From assembly GCA_017590115.1 (NCBI GenBank), contig JAGGNK010010892.1, positions 5,051,927-5,115,926 of the forward strand: a DNA stretch of 64,000 bases. The letters run 5' to 3'. The DNA comes from Montifringilla adamsi (Eukaryota; Chordata; Aves; Passeriformes; Passeridae). Below, piece by piece: positions 19,687-29,767 of this stretch. The position numbers and the translations under genes were made by a program. The notes under the pieces are model-generated. The model saw only the letters and a program-made list of their open reading frames with translations, searched no databases and was not told the origin of the DNA. Each line of letters starts with the position of its first letter. Position 1 is the stretch's first letter.

Positions 19687-21398
19687 CTGAGTCCAGCACA
19701 GGAACTGCCCTGACTGCCCTGGAAGCCATGGGCAGTGAGAGACCCAGTGAAGAGGCTGTGCTCAGGGGGAGCCTTTGCAGAGCTGCAGCCCAGGGCTGGA
19801 GAGCTCCAGCAGCCCCTGAGGGAGCCTTTCCCTGGGCTGGGGCTCTCTGCAGCCACTCCTCACTCTGGCTGCATCCCTGCCCTGCCCCTCCCGTGGCTGC
19901 CAGCTGAAGGCAGATGAAAGGGGGCTCCTCACTCACTAACAAAGGACTTCCAAGCTCATCCCAGAGACTTTCAGCCTAACTGCTCTCTTTGCTCCTTTCA
20001 TGTCTCCTCTTTGTTCGGTGAGTGCACCAATGCAAGCCCCAAATAAGCATCTGCACTCATAAGACATGAACAAACAGGGAAAGGATAATAATATCCAAAG
20101 GTTTTACAGGAGAGGTTAAAAAGGGAGCCAGGCTACAGAAACTGCTCAATAGTGGTTTGCTTGACTGATGTTACAAAGGCAAAAGACAGAAAAATCCTTG
20201 GAAAATACCTCTGAGCAGTGATTGCTCTCTCAGAAAGCCTCACAATTAGGCATGAAAGGAGTACTTCCAAGCTTCTCAGATGCATTAAAGACGTTATTAT
20301 GAGATAATTAGGCTACATGGAATAATTTGAGATCCACTCTGTCCCTTACCTCCCCATCTGTTGAGGGCTCTATGCAGAGCTGATGCGAAAGGCCTTGGCA
20401 GCCCTCAGGCCATTCAGATGATGCTGGCTCCTGGCTGAAGTGCACAGGGAAGGTGAAAAGAGCCTTGTGTGTTAATAACACCTTGTGAGGTACAGCCCTG
20501 CACAGCCTGAGCCCTGCCAGCACTGAGGGCTGACCCAGGGTTTGTCTGACACCTCGGGAGGCACCAGAGCTGCCTCCCCTTGCCCAGGGAGTCACACTGC
20601 CCATGCCAGGGGGGTGTGCTGCCACCATCCCTGAGCTGCTGCAGGGCAAGGCTGCATGAATTCATTCTGAAACCCACTCAGCAGCTGATTGGTATCTTCT
20701 CCAATTCATCTTTGCCATATTTACTCTGCTGCTGAGAATGGGAAGCCAGTGTTTCCTCAAGCAAATGTTGTATGTGGTTGTGTGTTCCTGGGAAGCTAAA
20801 AAAGAAAGATTTAGCTGCTCAAAACAATGGTGTCAGTGCTGAATTTGAGGAGTTTATTGGAGTAAGGTTTGCTTTTCCTTCCTTACTGGAAGCTCCATGG
20901 GGATCTCCTGCCTGCATCTTCATGAAGAGGCACAGTCTGTGTAATCCTTCCTACTGTCCCCAGGTCTGCTCAGCTTTTAAATCCCACACAGAACTCTGTA
21001 AAGGGCTTCGTTCATTGCCCAAAATTGCACTTCACAGCTATAAAAATTACTGAACCTACAGAAGCCCCATAAAACCAGGGAACTAACAATGAATGTAATT
21101 TGACTGCCAATTCCCCTCTGGAAAAGATCCAGGCAGGGCACAGTTCTGCTTGGTGCAGAAGGTGAGGAGCAGTTCTGTTGATCCCATGGAGTCTGAGCTC
21201 TGGGATTGCACTGGTGGCTGCTGCTTTTCCTTAAACCACCAGCGTGTTACCGCCTCCCTTTCTTCCTTCTCCTCCAAGCCCAGTGTCAATTTGCTCCCAG
21301 GGTGTTTTTATCCTTATCCATCTGTTGCTATCCCAATACTTAGCCTAAATTTCCCCCCTTTCCATTCAAATCCAGGGATCACCTCTTCCAATAAACCA
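19687..21398. other. Unique sequence, no gene seen
   Basis: About 1.7 kb. The parts 19,980-20,340 and 20,690-21,080 are unique and moderately AT-rich, and could be conserved non-coding DNA. Overlapping frames at 20,308-20,677 (minus) have no domain. No repeat family was recognised. Confidence 0.35.
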
Positions 21399-21545
21399 CT
21401 GAGGGATCTGGCAGATGGACTTCTTAATCCACTATCCATCACGTTGGAAAAATTGTGGCAGCCAGGTGAAGTTCCTGATGACTGGAAAAAAAGAAAATAT
21501 AATCCTCATTTTAAAAAACAGCAAAGTGAAAGATCTGGAGAGCTG
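21399..21545 (+). pseudogene. CR1: Decayed CR1 reverse-transcriptase fragment
   Basis: In one + frame the translation runs LADGLLNPLS...LEKLW followed by GEVPDDWKK and, after a short gap, FKK. This is the order of conserved residues in the CR1 ORF2 reverse-transcriptase domain ('LA..L..PLS', 'GEVP.DW', 'P.FKKG'). Only about 50 codons are recognisable. The expected 'nYRPVSL' block downstream is lost. It is the only internal coding piece of a LINE in the window, since all other CR1 copies are 3' ends. It is an old dead copy and part of a larger open frame, 21,150-21,695, which is otherwise unrecognised. Confidence 0.75.
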
Positions 21546-22872
21546 CAAACAAGCCAGGCTCCTGAGGTACCAGTGAGGGATCCAAGCACAACTTCTGTGT
21601 GTTTGAGGAAAAAGTTCTGTGTTGCTTCCTCTGCTCTCCAATGTTCTGCACCTCCAGCTGCACTGGATGCTCTTTCCCCAGTGCATTCCCATTAAAAGCG
21701 ATGGTGCAGAACCCAGGGTGCTTGCATGGGGGTTTCACCCTCATGAACTCAGTGGACTGAGTTAAAAATAGGGTTTGACACAAAGGATTTGACTTGAGGG
21801 GAAAACCAGAGAGGTTTTTTGCTGGGATTTGCTGCTGAGGAGATCTGTCGCGGACCAAAGGAGATGTGCAGGTTCCCTGATCTGATATTTTCTTTCATTC
21901 CCTGAACTTGGCTGAACTCTGTGTTTTGTCAAGCATTTCTTTTGTAAATGCATGGATTAATTAGCTGCAGGACTTCATCAATGTCCTGAGAAAAACACTT
22001 TCTGCCTTGTGATGCTGCCTTTAATGTAAAGTCTGTTTGACAGGAGGTTTCAGAAACGTTCCTGGTGACTCATCTGAAGCACAGGGGGGAGCCTGCATTC
22101 CCATTTACCTCACTGGAAGATGATCCCTTCCTGTCAGGGTGTGAGCTGTGTTTGATGGCTCCTTTGAAAGGAAACTTCACCCCTCCAGAAAATCTTTAGT
22201 CTTTAGGGCAGGACTGAGTGATCTAAATGAGGTCCAGCCTTCTTCAAGGCAGTGGTGATGCTCCCAAGCTGGGGATGGGAACTCCATGGAGCAGCTCAGA
22301 GCTGCAGGACCACTGGCAGGACTGTGGGAGCTGTTAACCCTCCCCTGGGACTGTTCTGCACAGCTTCAGGGCACCTCCTACATCATCCAAAAGTCTATCT
22401 CCTGTTGGGAAACCAGGTCCTGGAGGGAGAGGCCACTTGTCTTCTCTCTAACCCTGCAGAGGTCCAAGCAAAAGGCAGAGAAGCAGCTCACAGCCCTTCC
22501 CAGGCTGGAATGGGATGGAACTGAGAACCAGACACCTTGGCAGACCCTGCTGGGCCCCTCAGGACAGAGCCAGTGCTGGAGGGGCTCTCCATCTGTGTCC
22601 TGCTCCCTCTGGATCTTACAGAGCTGGAGGACAGCAGCACAGAGCTCCTGGTTCTCCTGCTCCATGTGGGAACGTCATGAGGCCTGGGGGGCTGGCAGGC
22701 TGTCCCTGCAGCAGGGACTGATGTCCAACCTTGGCAACTCGTTAGTCCAAGGTCCCAGACCATCAAGGAACCATTTTTGCATGAGTCATTCCAGAAAGCC
22801 TGGTATTAGTTTAGATGCGAGAATTAGTTTCATCATCAAAAGGGCAAGAAACCTTTCTCTTTTTCATCTCTC

Positions 22873-22876
<4 letters not shown>
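21546..22876. other. Unique sequence, no gene seen
   Basis: About 1.3 kb. A + frame of 211 codons (22,286-22,921) runs into a poly-T tract and has no domain. No transposon end or splice-bounded exon could be supported. Confidence 0.35.

Positions 22877-22919
<43 letters not shown>
22877..22919. repeat. Poly-T tract, T43
   Basis: Forty-three uninterrupted T on the + strand (A43 on the minus strand). A pure run of this length is either a recent retroposon tail on the minus strand or a microsatellite expansion. The sequence to its right shows no recognised retrocopy and no target duplication was found, so the origin is undecided. Length may also be affected by sequencing error. Confidence 0.9.
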
Positions 22920-22922
<3 letters not shown>

Positions 22923-24186
22923 GAAAGCTGCAAGTCTGAAACAAAGAATAAAACCCATGGGGTACCCTAAACCCTCACAACTTGTGGATTTTATCCGTGC
23001 TTGAACATTTTGTGTTCCTCTGCCTGTGCAAAATGAATTAAAGGTTTCAATCCAGCTCCTGGTGGAAAAAGTGCTCCCATCACAACTGGCACTAATTGGC
23101 TCCCTTGTTAGCAGCTCATGGAGAGGGTGAGCAGCGAGCTCCACACACACTGAACCCCAGCAGCTCCCAGGAAGGTGGGGAAGCAGGTCCTGGTGCTCTG
23201 CCTCTTCCAGGGAGCACCAGCCTTTCCTTTCCAGGCTGCCAGCTTGGTGTTCAATTCCCTTAAACCTTGTTTGTGACGGCAGCATCCCCGTGAGGGATTG
23301 AGCTGTGAGAGAAGCAGAGGAATGTGAAGGAAAGGCTGCAGTTGCATTACCCAGGGTTAATGCAGCAAAAGATGCAGCTCTGGGTGTCCAGGATTCCAAG
23401 GGATCCCAGCCCTGCCTGCAGCAAATGCAGAATATTCATGGGGAGAAGCCATGGGTTCAGGCCCCCCTGCAGCTGGAGGAAGGGGAGGTACACCTGGGAG
23501 GTGGCTCTGTGGTGACTCCAGTGCTTCATCCCTCAATATTAATAATAACACACATAGCTGAGGCTTGCATATTATCTCCCAATGAGCAGGAGCCAGACAC
23601 TGGGTTCCATGTAATTTAATTTCAATTAGTGCACTGGAGCTTTTTAAAGAATGGACTATATATTCTTCTGCAGTTACTTGCAGACTATTAAACACAACGC
23701 AGAAAAATTTTTATGTAAATGAGAATTATCTTATTGGCTTTAGTATCTTTTTCCCTTTCCCTTCCCCAGGTAATTGGGTAGGAAGGTGCTGGGGGAAAAA
23801 AAGCAGGTGATGGGAAATGAGAATATGAAATCTCTGCAGCATTGGCTCCTGTTAGATGCAGGAGTGCAAAATATATGTGTGTGTCAGTTTAATTTAATTT
23901 GCTGTTAATTAGCTTAAATGGCAGTCTTGCCTTCATGTGCTTTCACTGCATTTCTGTCCAGGCTCTCATTAGGCAGAGGGATAAAACAGGTGCTTGTTAA
24001 AAATACCAGGAGTGCCTATTTACATTACAAAGCCACTCCCAGCACTTGTGGTGGAGGAGCTGAAGTCTTGTCCCTGGTACAGCTGGTGGGAGAGGGGAAG
24101 CAGCTCCTTTTTGCACAGGCTGCCACACCAGAACAGGAATTCCTCTTTAATTAGATGAGAATTTAGAACACAAGGTGCAGCAGCAG
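22920..24186. other. Unique sequence with an AT-rich block
   Basis: About 1.3 kb. The block 23,560-23,760 is AT-rich, unique and free of simple repeats. It has TAATTTAATTTCAATTAG and several TAAT cores, as in many conserved enhancers. Other parts are ordinary. A 187-codon minus-strand frame (22,836-23,399) begins upstream of the poly-A and has no recognisable domain. Confidence 0.35.
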
Positions 24187-24600
24187 AATCATGGAATGGT
24201 TTAGGCTGGAAGGATCCTCAAAGCCTCAAATTCTATCCCTGCCATGGCAGGGACACCTTCCACTGTCCCAGGCTGCTCCCAGCCCTGTCCAGCCTGGCCT
24301 TGGGCACTGCCAGGGATCCAGGGGCAGCCCCAGCTGCTCTGGGCACCCTGTGCCAGGGCATGCCCACCCTCACAGGGAACAATTCCTGCCCAATATCCCA
24401 TCCATCCCTGCCCTCTGGCAGTGTAAGCCATTCCCTGCGTCCTGGCACTCCATCCCTTGTCCCAAGTCACTCTCTGTCTCTCCTGGAGCCCCTTTAGGCA
24501 CCAAAAGGTGCTTAAAGATTGCCCCAAAGCCTTCTCTCCTCCAGGCCAAACAAGGCCAATTCTCTCAGCCTTTAGTCCCAGGAGAGGCGTCTCATCCCTA
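24187..24600 (-). mobile_element. CR1: CR1 LINE 3' fragment, longer copy
   Basis: About 410 bp showing, on +, the 3' terminus (AGAATCATGGAATGGTTTAGG) and then the full antisense series. This includes CTGCCATGGCAGGGACACC, GTCCAGCCTGGCCTTGGGC, CACCCTGTGCCAGGG, a 'ccatccctgccctctggcagt' block, and the distal GCCTTCTCTCCTCCAGGCCAA...CTCTCAGCC block. It is one of the three longest CR1 copies here. Minus strand, 5' truncated. Confidence 0.94.
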
Positions 24601-25367
24601 TAAATCCAGTAAAAAAAAAATAGTTGTGTAGCTGTCTCCAAAGTCAGGTGGACAGCAGGCACTCAGAGGAATGCCTGGAGGATTTAGGTGTTCACTTCCC
24701 ACCTATTTCTAGCTCATGTAGAGGATGACACCTCTGCAGGGATATGGAAATGTCTGTGAATACAAAACATTCAGAAACAAAGTTCCCAATTATTTAACTC
24801 AGGCCAACAAAGGAAATTAAAAATCTAGGTTTGAATTAAAAGAGCCTGGATGAACCTGGGAGAGAAAGCAGAGGTGGGAAAGAGGCAGCAGGGATGGAAA
24901 AGGGCACAGGGAAGGAATGCAGCATAGGGGAGTGTGCTTTCAAATATTGATATGGAAAAGGTATAAATAGAAACAAGCACATGCTTGTGGAGCTAATAAA
25001 GGGCTTGTTTACAAGGGAGCAGAGAGGTTCATTAAGAACAGGAGCGAGCACCTGCTCTGAAAATAAGGGAAACCCTTAATGAAAGCACAGAGAAGCTGGA
25101 GAAAAGGATTTAAGGCCAAATGTGCTCAAGAAAGAGGAAGGTTCAGTGCCTCTCATGGTTCACCTTCAGCATTTGTGTGCAGGGTCCCAGTCCATGGGCA
25201 GGGCTTCACAGGAGAGCAGAGTCCAGGGCAGAGCAGTGGGGCTGGCACGAGGAGTTCAGGAACAGAGGATCTGCTTCTCACTACTTTGTTCCAAGGAGTA
25301 TTAACTCCAAGCAAAGAAAACTAATACCTCAGCTCATTTCTTATTTTCAATTCAGCTGCTTCTCCAG
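24601..25367. other. Unique sequence, no gene seen
   Basis: About 0.77 kb, AT-rich at 24,720-25,080 without simple repeats. Short frames only. Nothing recognised. Confidence 0.35.
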
Positions 25368-25635
25368 GGGTTTTTGTTTGTTTGTTTGTTTTGGTGGGGT
25401 TTTTTTGTTGTTGTTTTTTCATTTTTTGGAGTTTTTTGTGGTTTGTTTTGGGGTTTTTGGGGGGGTTGGGGTTTTTTTGGTTTGGTTTTTTGGGGTTTGT
25501 TTTTTGTTATTGTTGTTTTGTTTTGGGTTGGGGGGTTTTTTTGTTTGTTTTGGTTTGGGGGTTTTTGGTTTTTTTTGGGTTTTTTTTTGTTTATTTTTTT
25601 GGTTTTTTTTCTTTCGTTTTTAGGGGGTTTTTTTT
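25368..25635 (+). repeat. Nearly pure G/T tract
   Basis: About 270 bp in which the + strand is almost only T runs (4-9) and G runs (2-6), with a handful of A or C. The pattern TTTTGGGG-like changes continuously, with no fixed unit. The start is a clean (GTTT)n. The 120-codon minus-strand Lys/Asn/Pro/Thr-rich frame (25,352-25,714) is a composition artefact. The G runs give G-quadruplex potential on the + strand. Confidence 0.88.
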
Positions 25636-25900
25636 CACTTTGTCTATCTCCAACTGGAAAAAAATACAGGCATGGAGCAGAGTCTAAGCTCCCTGGCAGA
25701 TGTCCTGCTTCCACTGTGTCCAGCTGATGTCTTCAGCTCTGCAGGGGTGGGGGATTAGGTTGTGGTGCCATCAGGTTAAATCCTTCCTTGTACTCACCTT
25801 CACAAGGATAATTCCTGACCAATCCTTCAGGAGCAGATGTGATGGGGCTGTGAGGCTCCAGCCCTGGCTGAGGAGGGAGGGTGATGGCCAAATAACCTCA

Positions 25901-25995
25901 GAGAACCACACAATATCCCCAGCTGGAAGGAACCCACAGGGATCATCCAGTCCAACTCCCGGCTCTGCACAGACACCCCAGGAATTCCACCCTGT
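25901..25995 (-). mobile_element. CR1: CR1 3' fragment
   Basis: The + strand shows CACACAATATCCCCAGCTGGAAGGAACCC, AGGGATCATCCAGTCCAACTC, and CTGCACAGACACCCCAGGAATTCCACCCTG. These are the antisense blocks of the CR1 subfamily with the 'gagctggaaggga' end. Minus strand, short. Confidence 0.86.
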
Positions 25996-26724
25996 GCCCT
26001 GCTGAGTGTGGAGGTGAACACACAGAGTGGTGAGAAAGAACATCCATCTCTGTCCTCTGAGCTCCCTCGGGAAGAGCTCTCTGGGGCCTGCCCTCCATCC
26101 TGCCATGGTGGGTGTTCCTCTGACCTGACATGCATTTATCTCCTTTTTTGCTTTGTAGGAATTTGAAAAGACATGTAGGACATGTCCTGCTACCCCCAAG
26201 GCAATTCCTTGCTGTGGGAATTGTCTGCCCAGGGACCTCCTGCCCCTTCCCAGGCCTGTGACAGCTCTGCAGCACCATTCCAGCACCCCTACACCTCTCA
26301 CCTGGAAATCAGGGACTTCTCTGGAGTTTGGCACCAGTGAAACACAACGCTTCCCTGTACATGGAGAAATCTCCTTTTTCCTCTGTGCCAGACAGCTCTG
26401 CCTGGGACAGACTAAGACAATAATTTGGGGACGATGGTGGGAGAGCTGTGGCTGCTCCTGGTTTGAAAGTGCTGCTTGGCACTCCAGGCTCTGCCCCAGC
26501 TCACCTGTAACCTGCCATGGGTGGGGAAAAGCAGGGCCCATGGCTGGAGAGCAGCCTAGAAGGAAGCATTTGCTTTCCAGGAAATTGCTCAGTATTCCTT
26601 GGTGGCAGGCACTGCCCTGGGGAGCAGAGTCAGAGTGGGAGGGCTGCTGTCTGAGGGACAAGGATGTCCGCTGCCCTGAGGTGGCCTCTGCCTGCTTCCC
26701 AGCCAGGAACAGCTTTTCCAGCCT
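25996..26724. other. Unique segment open on both strands
   Basis: A minus-strand frame of 341 codons spans 25,771-26,796 and covers CR1, this segment and the start of LTR D. On +, a pyrimidine-rich stretch ends in TTTTTTGCTTTGTAG at about 26,144-26,158. One frame stays open from there to beyond 26,800, for more than 200 codons. Neither translation shows a domain, and both include transposon sequence, so I do not call a gene. The + reading has a Cys-rich start. It could be a decayed retroviral internal segment upstream of LTR D, but no motif supports this. Confidence 0.3.
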
Positions 26725-27103
26725 TTGGAATCCTGTGAACCCTTCAGGGAAATCCCCAGGGCCTTTCCTTGGGAGAATACACCATGGAGTCTCCACCTAG
26801 GCTGAAAGAGAAGACCTCCCCATGGAGCCTTGCAGCACTGATCCACCCCACTTTCTTTTCCCATACGTCCCAAATTCTCATGGTTTCTCCTTTCCCTGTT
26901 TCCTCATTGGCTGTGGGATCCCTAGTGGCCAGCCCCATCTTCCCTGTAGGGCAGTGCCCTTTGTCCTGCCCTTTGTGCCACCCCTGTGCCCTCAGACCAC
27001 TGGCCACTGACCAGTGCTTAACCTGGTGCACACCACACGGTTTGGTCTTTGTCCCTGGTTCCTTCTGGGTGTGTTGCAATAAACCTTGCTGGAACTGACC
27101 ATA
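26725..27103 (+). mobile_element. LTR family D copy 2, uninterrupted
   Basis: About 380 bp matching the three pieces of the interrupted copy at 3,840-5,023 in reverse complement. It serves as the empty-site reference for the family C and family E insertions there. A poly(A) signal AATAAA is at 27,078-27,083. The ends are not clean (TTTGGAATCC for the expected TG start), and no target duplication was found, so the borders are approximate. Confidence 0.78.
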
Positions 27104-28708
27104 GCTGGCCCTTCTGCCTCTCTTGGCTGAGCTAGCCTGGTGAGTGTGGTGTATGTGGACCTGACTGCCTTGCCTGAATGCTCACCCAAGCATTTCCAGG
27201 AGATGCTTCTTGGGAAATAGGAGGCAGCAACCACCATCTAAACCACAGGCTGCTACAGCAGCCCATGCTGTTCCCCTAAAGCCTCCAGGACCTTTCCAGT
27301 GGGTGCTCCTGGACAGTGAGTTTACACAGTTTGCTCCTGGGAGCAGAGCATCGAGCCCTGAGCTCCTGCTCAGCCCCGGCCTCAGCTGGAGCTCTGCAGA
27401 GGGAGGGCAGCCCAGGCTCTGACCCTGGTGGCTGCACTGGCAGCTTGGCAGGGCTTCAAACACTCCAGCCCAGCTCTCCTGGGCTTGTGCTTCCCCTCCC
27501 AGCCATGCCAGCACACACTGTCTGTGTCCCCACTCCTCTCCTGGCACTGCTGGGACTCTCCCAGAGGTGTCTGCCTGCCTGTGCCCACAGGAGCAGCCCA
27601 GTCCCGGGGACGCTGCTCACACCAGAGAAGAGGGTCCCTTGCCATAACTGCGCCCAGGGTTTACACAAAGTGCTCCTGGTGTCATCAATCACCTGTGTCT
27701 GCTCAGCAAAGGGATTTTGCTCAGTTGCTGCCACACTGAGAACTTGGACAGGCTTAAACCTGGTTTAACTTTCAGGGCAGCAGTGGAAGGGGAGGTGCTG
27801 ATCTCCACTTCCAGGTGATGCCAAGTGAGGAGATGGAATGGAGCTGTGTCAGGGCAGGGTCACAATCTGTCACAATCTGTCACAAGCCATGAGGAGGTGA
27901 GGGTGGGCTTGGCTCTCCTGCACATTCCCACTGGGATGGGTTTGCAAGGCAGATGGAAACAAGCTCCCTAAGAGCCCTGCTGTGAGGATGAGGAGTAAAG
28001 AGCCCATTTGTTCAGTCTGCCAGCATGATCTGATTTCATACTCCGTGTTTAGCAGAGAAGCTGTTTCCCCTTGAGCAGAGTTATGCACTTTGCAGTTCCT
28101 TCTTTAAAATGACTTAGTTATACATTTGCTCCATGTTATTTTGAATTCTCTTGAAGATCAAGGACACTACAAAGCCAGCAAGATAAAATTAGCATCTGAG
28201 CTGTAGCCTTTGCTTGGTATAAGAAATGCAGATCAGCTTCACTTGCAGTGAATGCTGGAAGGTGAATTTCATTTATGCCTTCCTTCAGCAGACCCAGTTC
28301 TGCCATCCCTGTTTGTTTTGAGAGCCACCACAGCCCCTAAGCTGTCCTGGTGTTCCCGTACAGCTGCTGCCAGAGGAAGTATCAGACCACAAAATTGGAC
28401 CTCCAGCTGATAAGAAATCAGTTTGTTCAAAATCAGTTCTTATCTCCTCACAGTGTGATCCCTGGGAGTTTCAGCAGGGCAGCAGTCAGGCTGGGTTTGT
28501 TTGTGCACAGCTCTCCAAGCAGCACCAGGCCCAGCTCCAGTGCTGGGGGGATTTAAAGGCTTTTGGAGGGGAGATTGTGCCTGAAGATGGGAAAACTGCT
28601 TTGAAGTGGGGGTTGTAATGGCCTGGGTGGTGCCCATGAGGGACCTAAACACCTCTCAATCCTTTCTCCTCAAGGAAAATTTGTTGAGCAGGTGCTTTTC
28701 AAGTGTTT
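27104..28708. other. Unique sequence, GC-rich then AT-rich
   Basis: About 1.6 kb. The part from 27,200 to 27,760 is GC-rich with overlapping domain-free frames (up to 150 codons on +, 27,316-27,768). The part from 28,090 to 28,230 is AT-rich unique DNA. A short repeat, J, is at 27,711-27,755. No exon was recognised. Confidence 0.35.
27711..27755 (-). repeat. Short repeat J, copy 1
   Basis: About 45 bp whose reverse complement matches 29,724-29,767 with two or three differences (AAGCCTGTCCAAGTTCTCA, then GTGGCAGCAACTGAGC). It is too short to classify and is inverted relative to the second copy. Confidence 0.65.
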
Positions 28709-28972
28709 CATAGAATCTCAGACTGCCTCAAGCTGGAAGGGACCCACAAGGATCAGCAACTCCCTTCTCCTCACAGGAATACCCAGAAGTAAACAGAGAA
28801 TTAAGAGCATTGTCCAGGTGCTGCTTGAGCTCTGGCAGGCTCTGCCATGACCATTTATTTCCCTGGGAAAATAAGGGTTGCTCCAGGGACCAACCACCCT
28901 CTGGGGGAAGAACCTTTCTCCGATGTCCCACCTGAACTTTCCCTGATATAGCTTCATTCCATCTCCTCGTTT
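28709..28972 (-). mobile_element. CR1: CR1 LINE 3' fragment
   Basis: The + strand starts CATAGAATCTCAGACTG and shows AGCTGGAAGGGACCCACAAGGATCA, GCATTGTCCAGGTGCTGCTTG, CTCTGGCAGGCT, and CTCTGGGGGAAGAACCTTTCTC. The antisense order fits the CR1 subfamily with 'gagctggaagggacccacaaggatca'. Minus strand, 5' truncated. Confidence 0.93.
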
Positions 28973-29027
28973 GGCATCACCTGAAAGAGAAGATCAGCAC
29001 CTTCCCCTCACTGCCTGGAAGCTGAAC

Positions 29028-29711
29028 TGTCCTGGGTTGTAAGATATGTGTGTATTCAATTTCCCATCTGTCAGAGCTACTCTGGCAGGGGGTTGTTTTT
29101 TTGGGTTTTTTTTTTCTTTTTCTGGGTTTTTTTTGGTTTTTTTTTTTTTTTTTTGTACTATTGGATTTGTTTGTTTGTTTGTTTTTAATTTTCTTATTAA
29201 AGAACTGTTATTCCTGCTCCCATATCTTTGCCTGAGAACCCCTTAGTTTCAAAATTATAATGATTTGGAGGGAGGGGATTTACATTTTTCACTTCAAGGA
29301 TGTAGCCATGATATTATGAAAAATCCTTTGCTGGGATTTTTCCTCTCCTGAGAAGCTGAGGAGCCTCAGGAGAGAAATGTAAACAATTACTATCTGCTGC
29401 TGTGGAATGCAACAGGTGCATCCATGATTGGTCCATGTGGATTGTTTTCCATTGATGACCAATCACAGCCACCTGTGCCAAGGCTGTGAGCAGTCACAGG
29501 GTTTTGTTATTCTGTTCTGTTCTTGTTGTAGCCTTCTGATCTCTCTGTTCTTTAGTAGTCTTAATGTAGCATTTTAATATAATATTTAACATAATAAATC
29601 AGCCTTCTGAAATGGAGTCAAGCCTCGTGTCTCCACTACACGCGGAGAGTCAGCAACACAAGGAAGGCTCCTGCCTTCCTTAACAGACATCTGTCTTTTC
29701 AAACTGAGACA
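29028..29711 (+). mobile_element. LTR family B copy 3, interrupted by a family A LTR
   Basis: Starts TGTCCTGGGTTG and ends CAAACTGAGACA, with a perfect 5-bp duplication TGAAC at 29,023-29,027 and 29,712-29,716. It is split by the family A LTR at 29,301-29,658. Without that insert it is about 320 bp. A T-rich expansion (29,096-29,155) replaces part of the middle. The ATTAAA and CTGTTATTCCTGC region matches the long-form copies. Both insertions have intact duplications, so the order of events is certain: B first, then A. Confidence 0.93.
29301..29658 (+). mobile_element. Solo LTR, family A copy 2, nested in B
   Basis: 358-bp LTR, TGTAGCCATGATA to CAGCAACA, with a perfect 6-bp duplication CAAGGA (29,295-29,300 and 29,659-29,664). 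It carries the family A blocks GAGAAGCTGAGGAGCCTCAGG, TGATTGGTCCATG, TGACCAATCACAG and GTAGCCTTCTGATC, and the poly(A) signal AATAAA at 29,593-29,598. It lacks the pentanucleotide expansion seen at 35,005. Confidence 0.95.
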
Positions 29712-29723
29712 TGAACCATCTTG

Positions 29724-29767
29724 AAGCCTGTCCAAGTTCTCAATGTGGCAACAACTGAGCAAAACCC
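29724..29767 (+). repeat. Short repeat J, copy 2
   Basis: Matches the reverse complement of 27,711-27,755. It lies directly next to the right target duplication of the family B LTR, so the B LTR inserted at the edge of this older repeat. Family unknown. Confidence 0.6.

Noticed and set aside
22877..22921. Poly-T tract as the tail of a processed gene copy on the minus strand
   Set aside because: No recognisable exon-derived sequence adjoins it, and no target-site duplication was found.
25771..26796. 341-codon minus-strand open frame as a protein gene
   Set aside because: It runs through a CR1 fragment and into LTR D, has no domain, and the opposite strand is open too. Composition and chance explain it.
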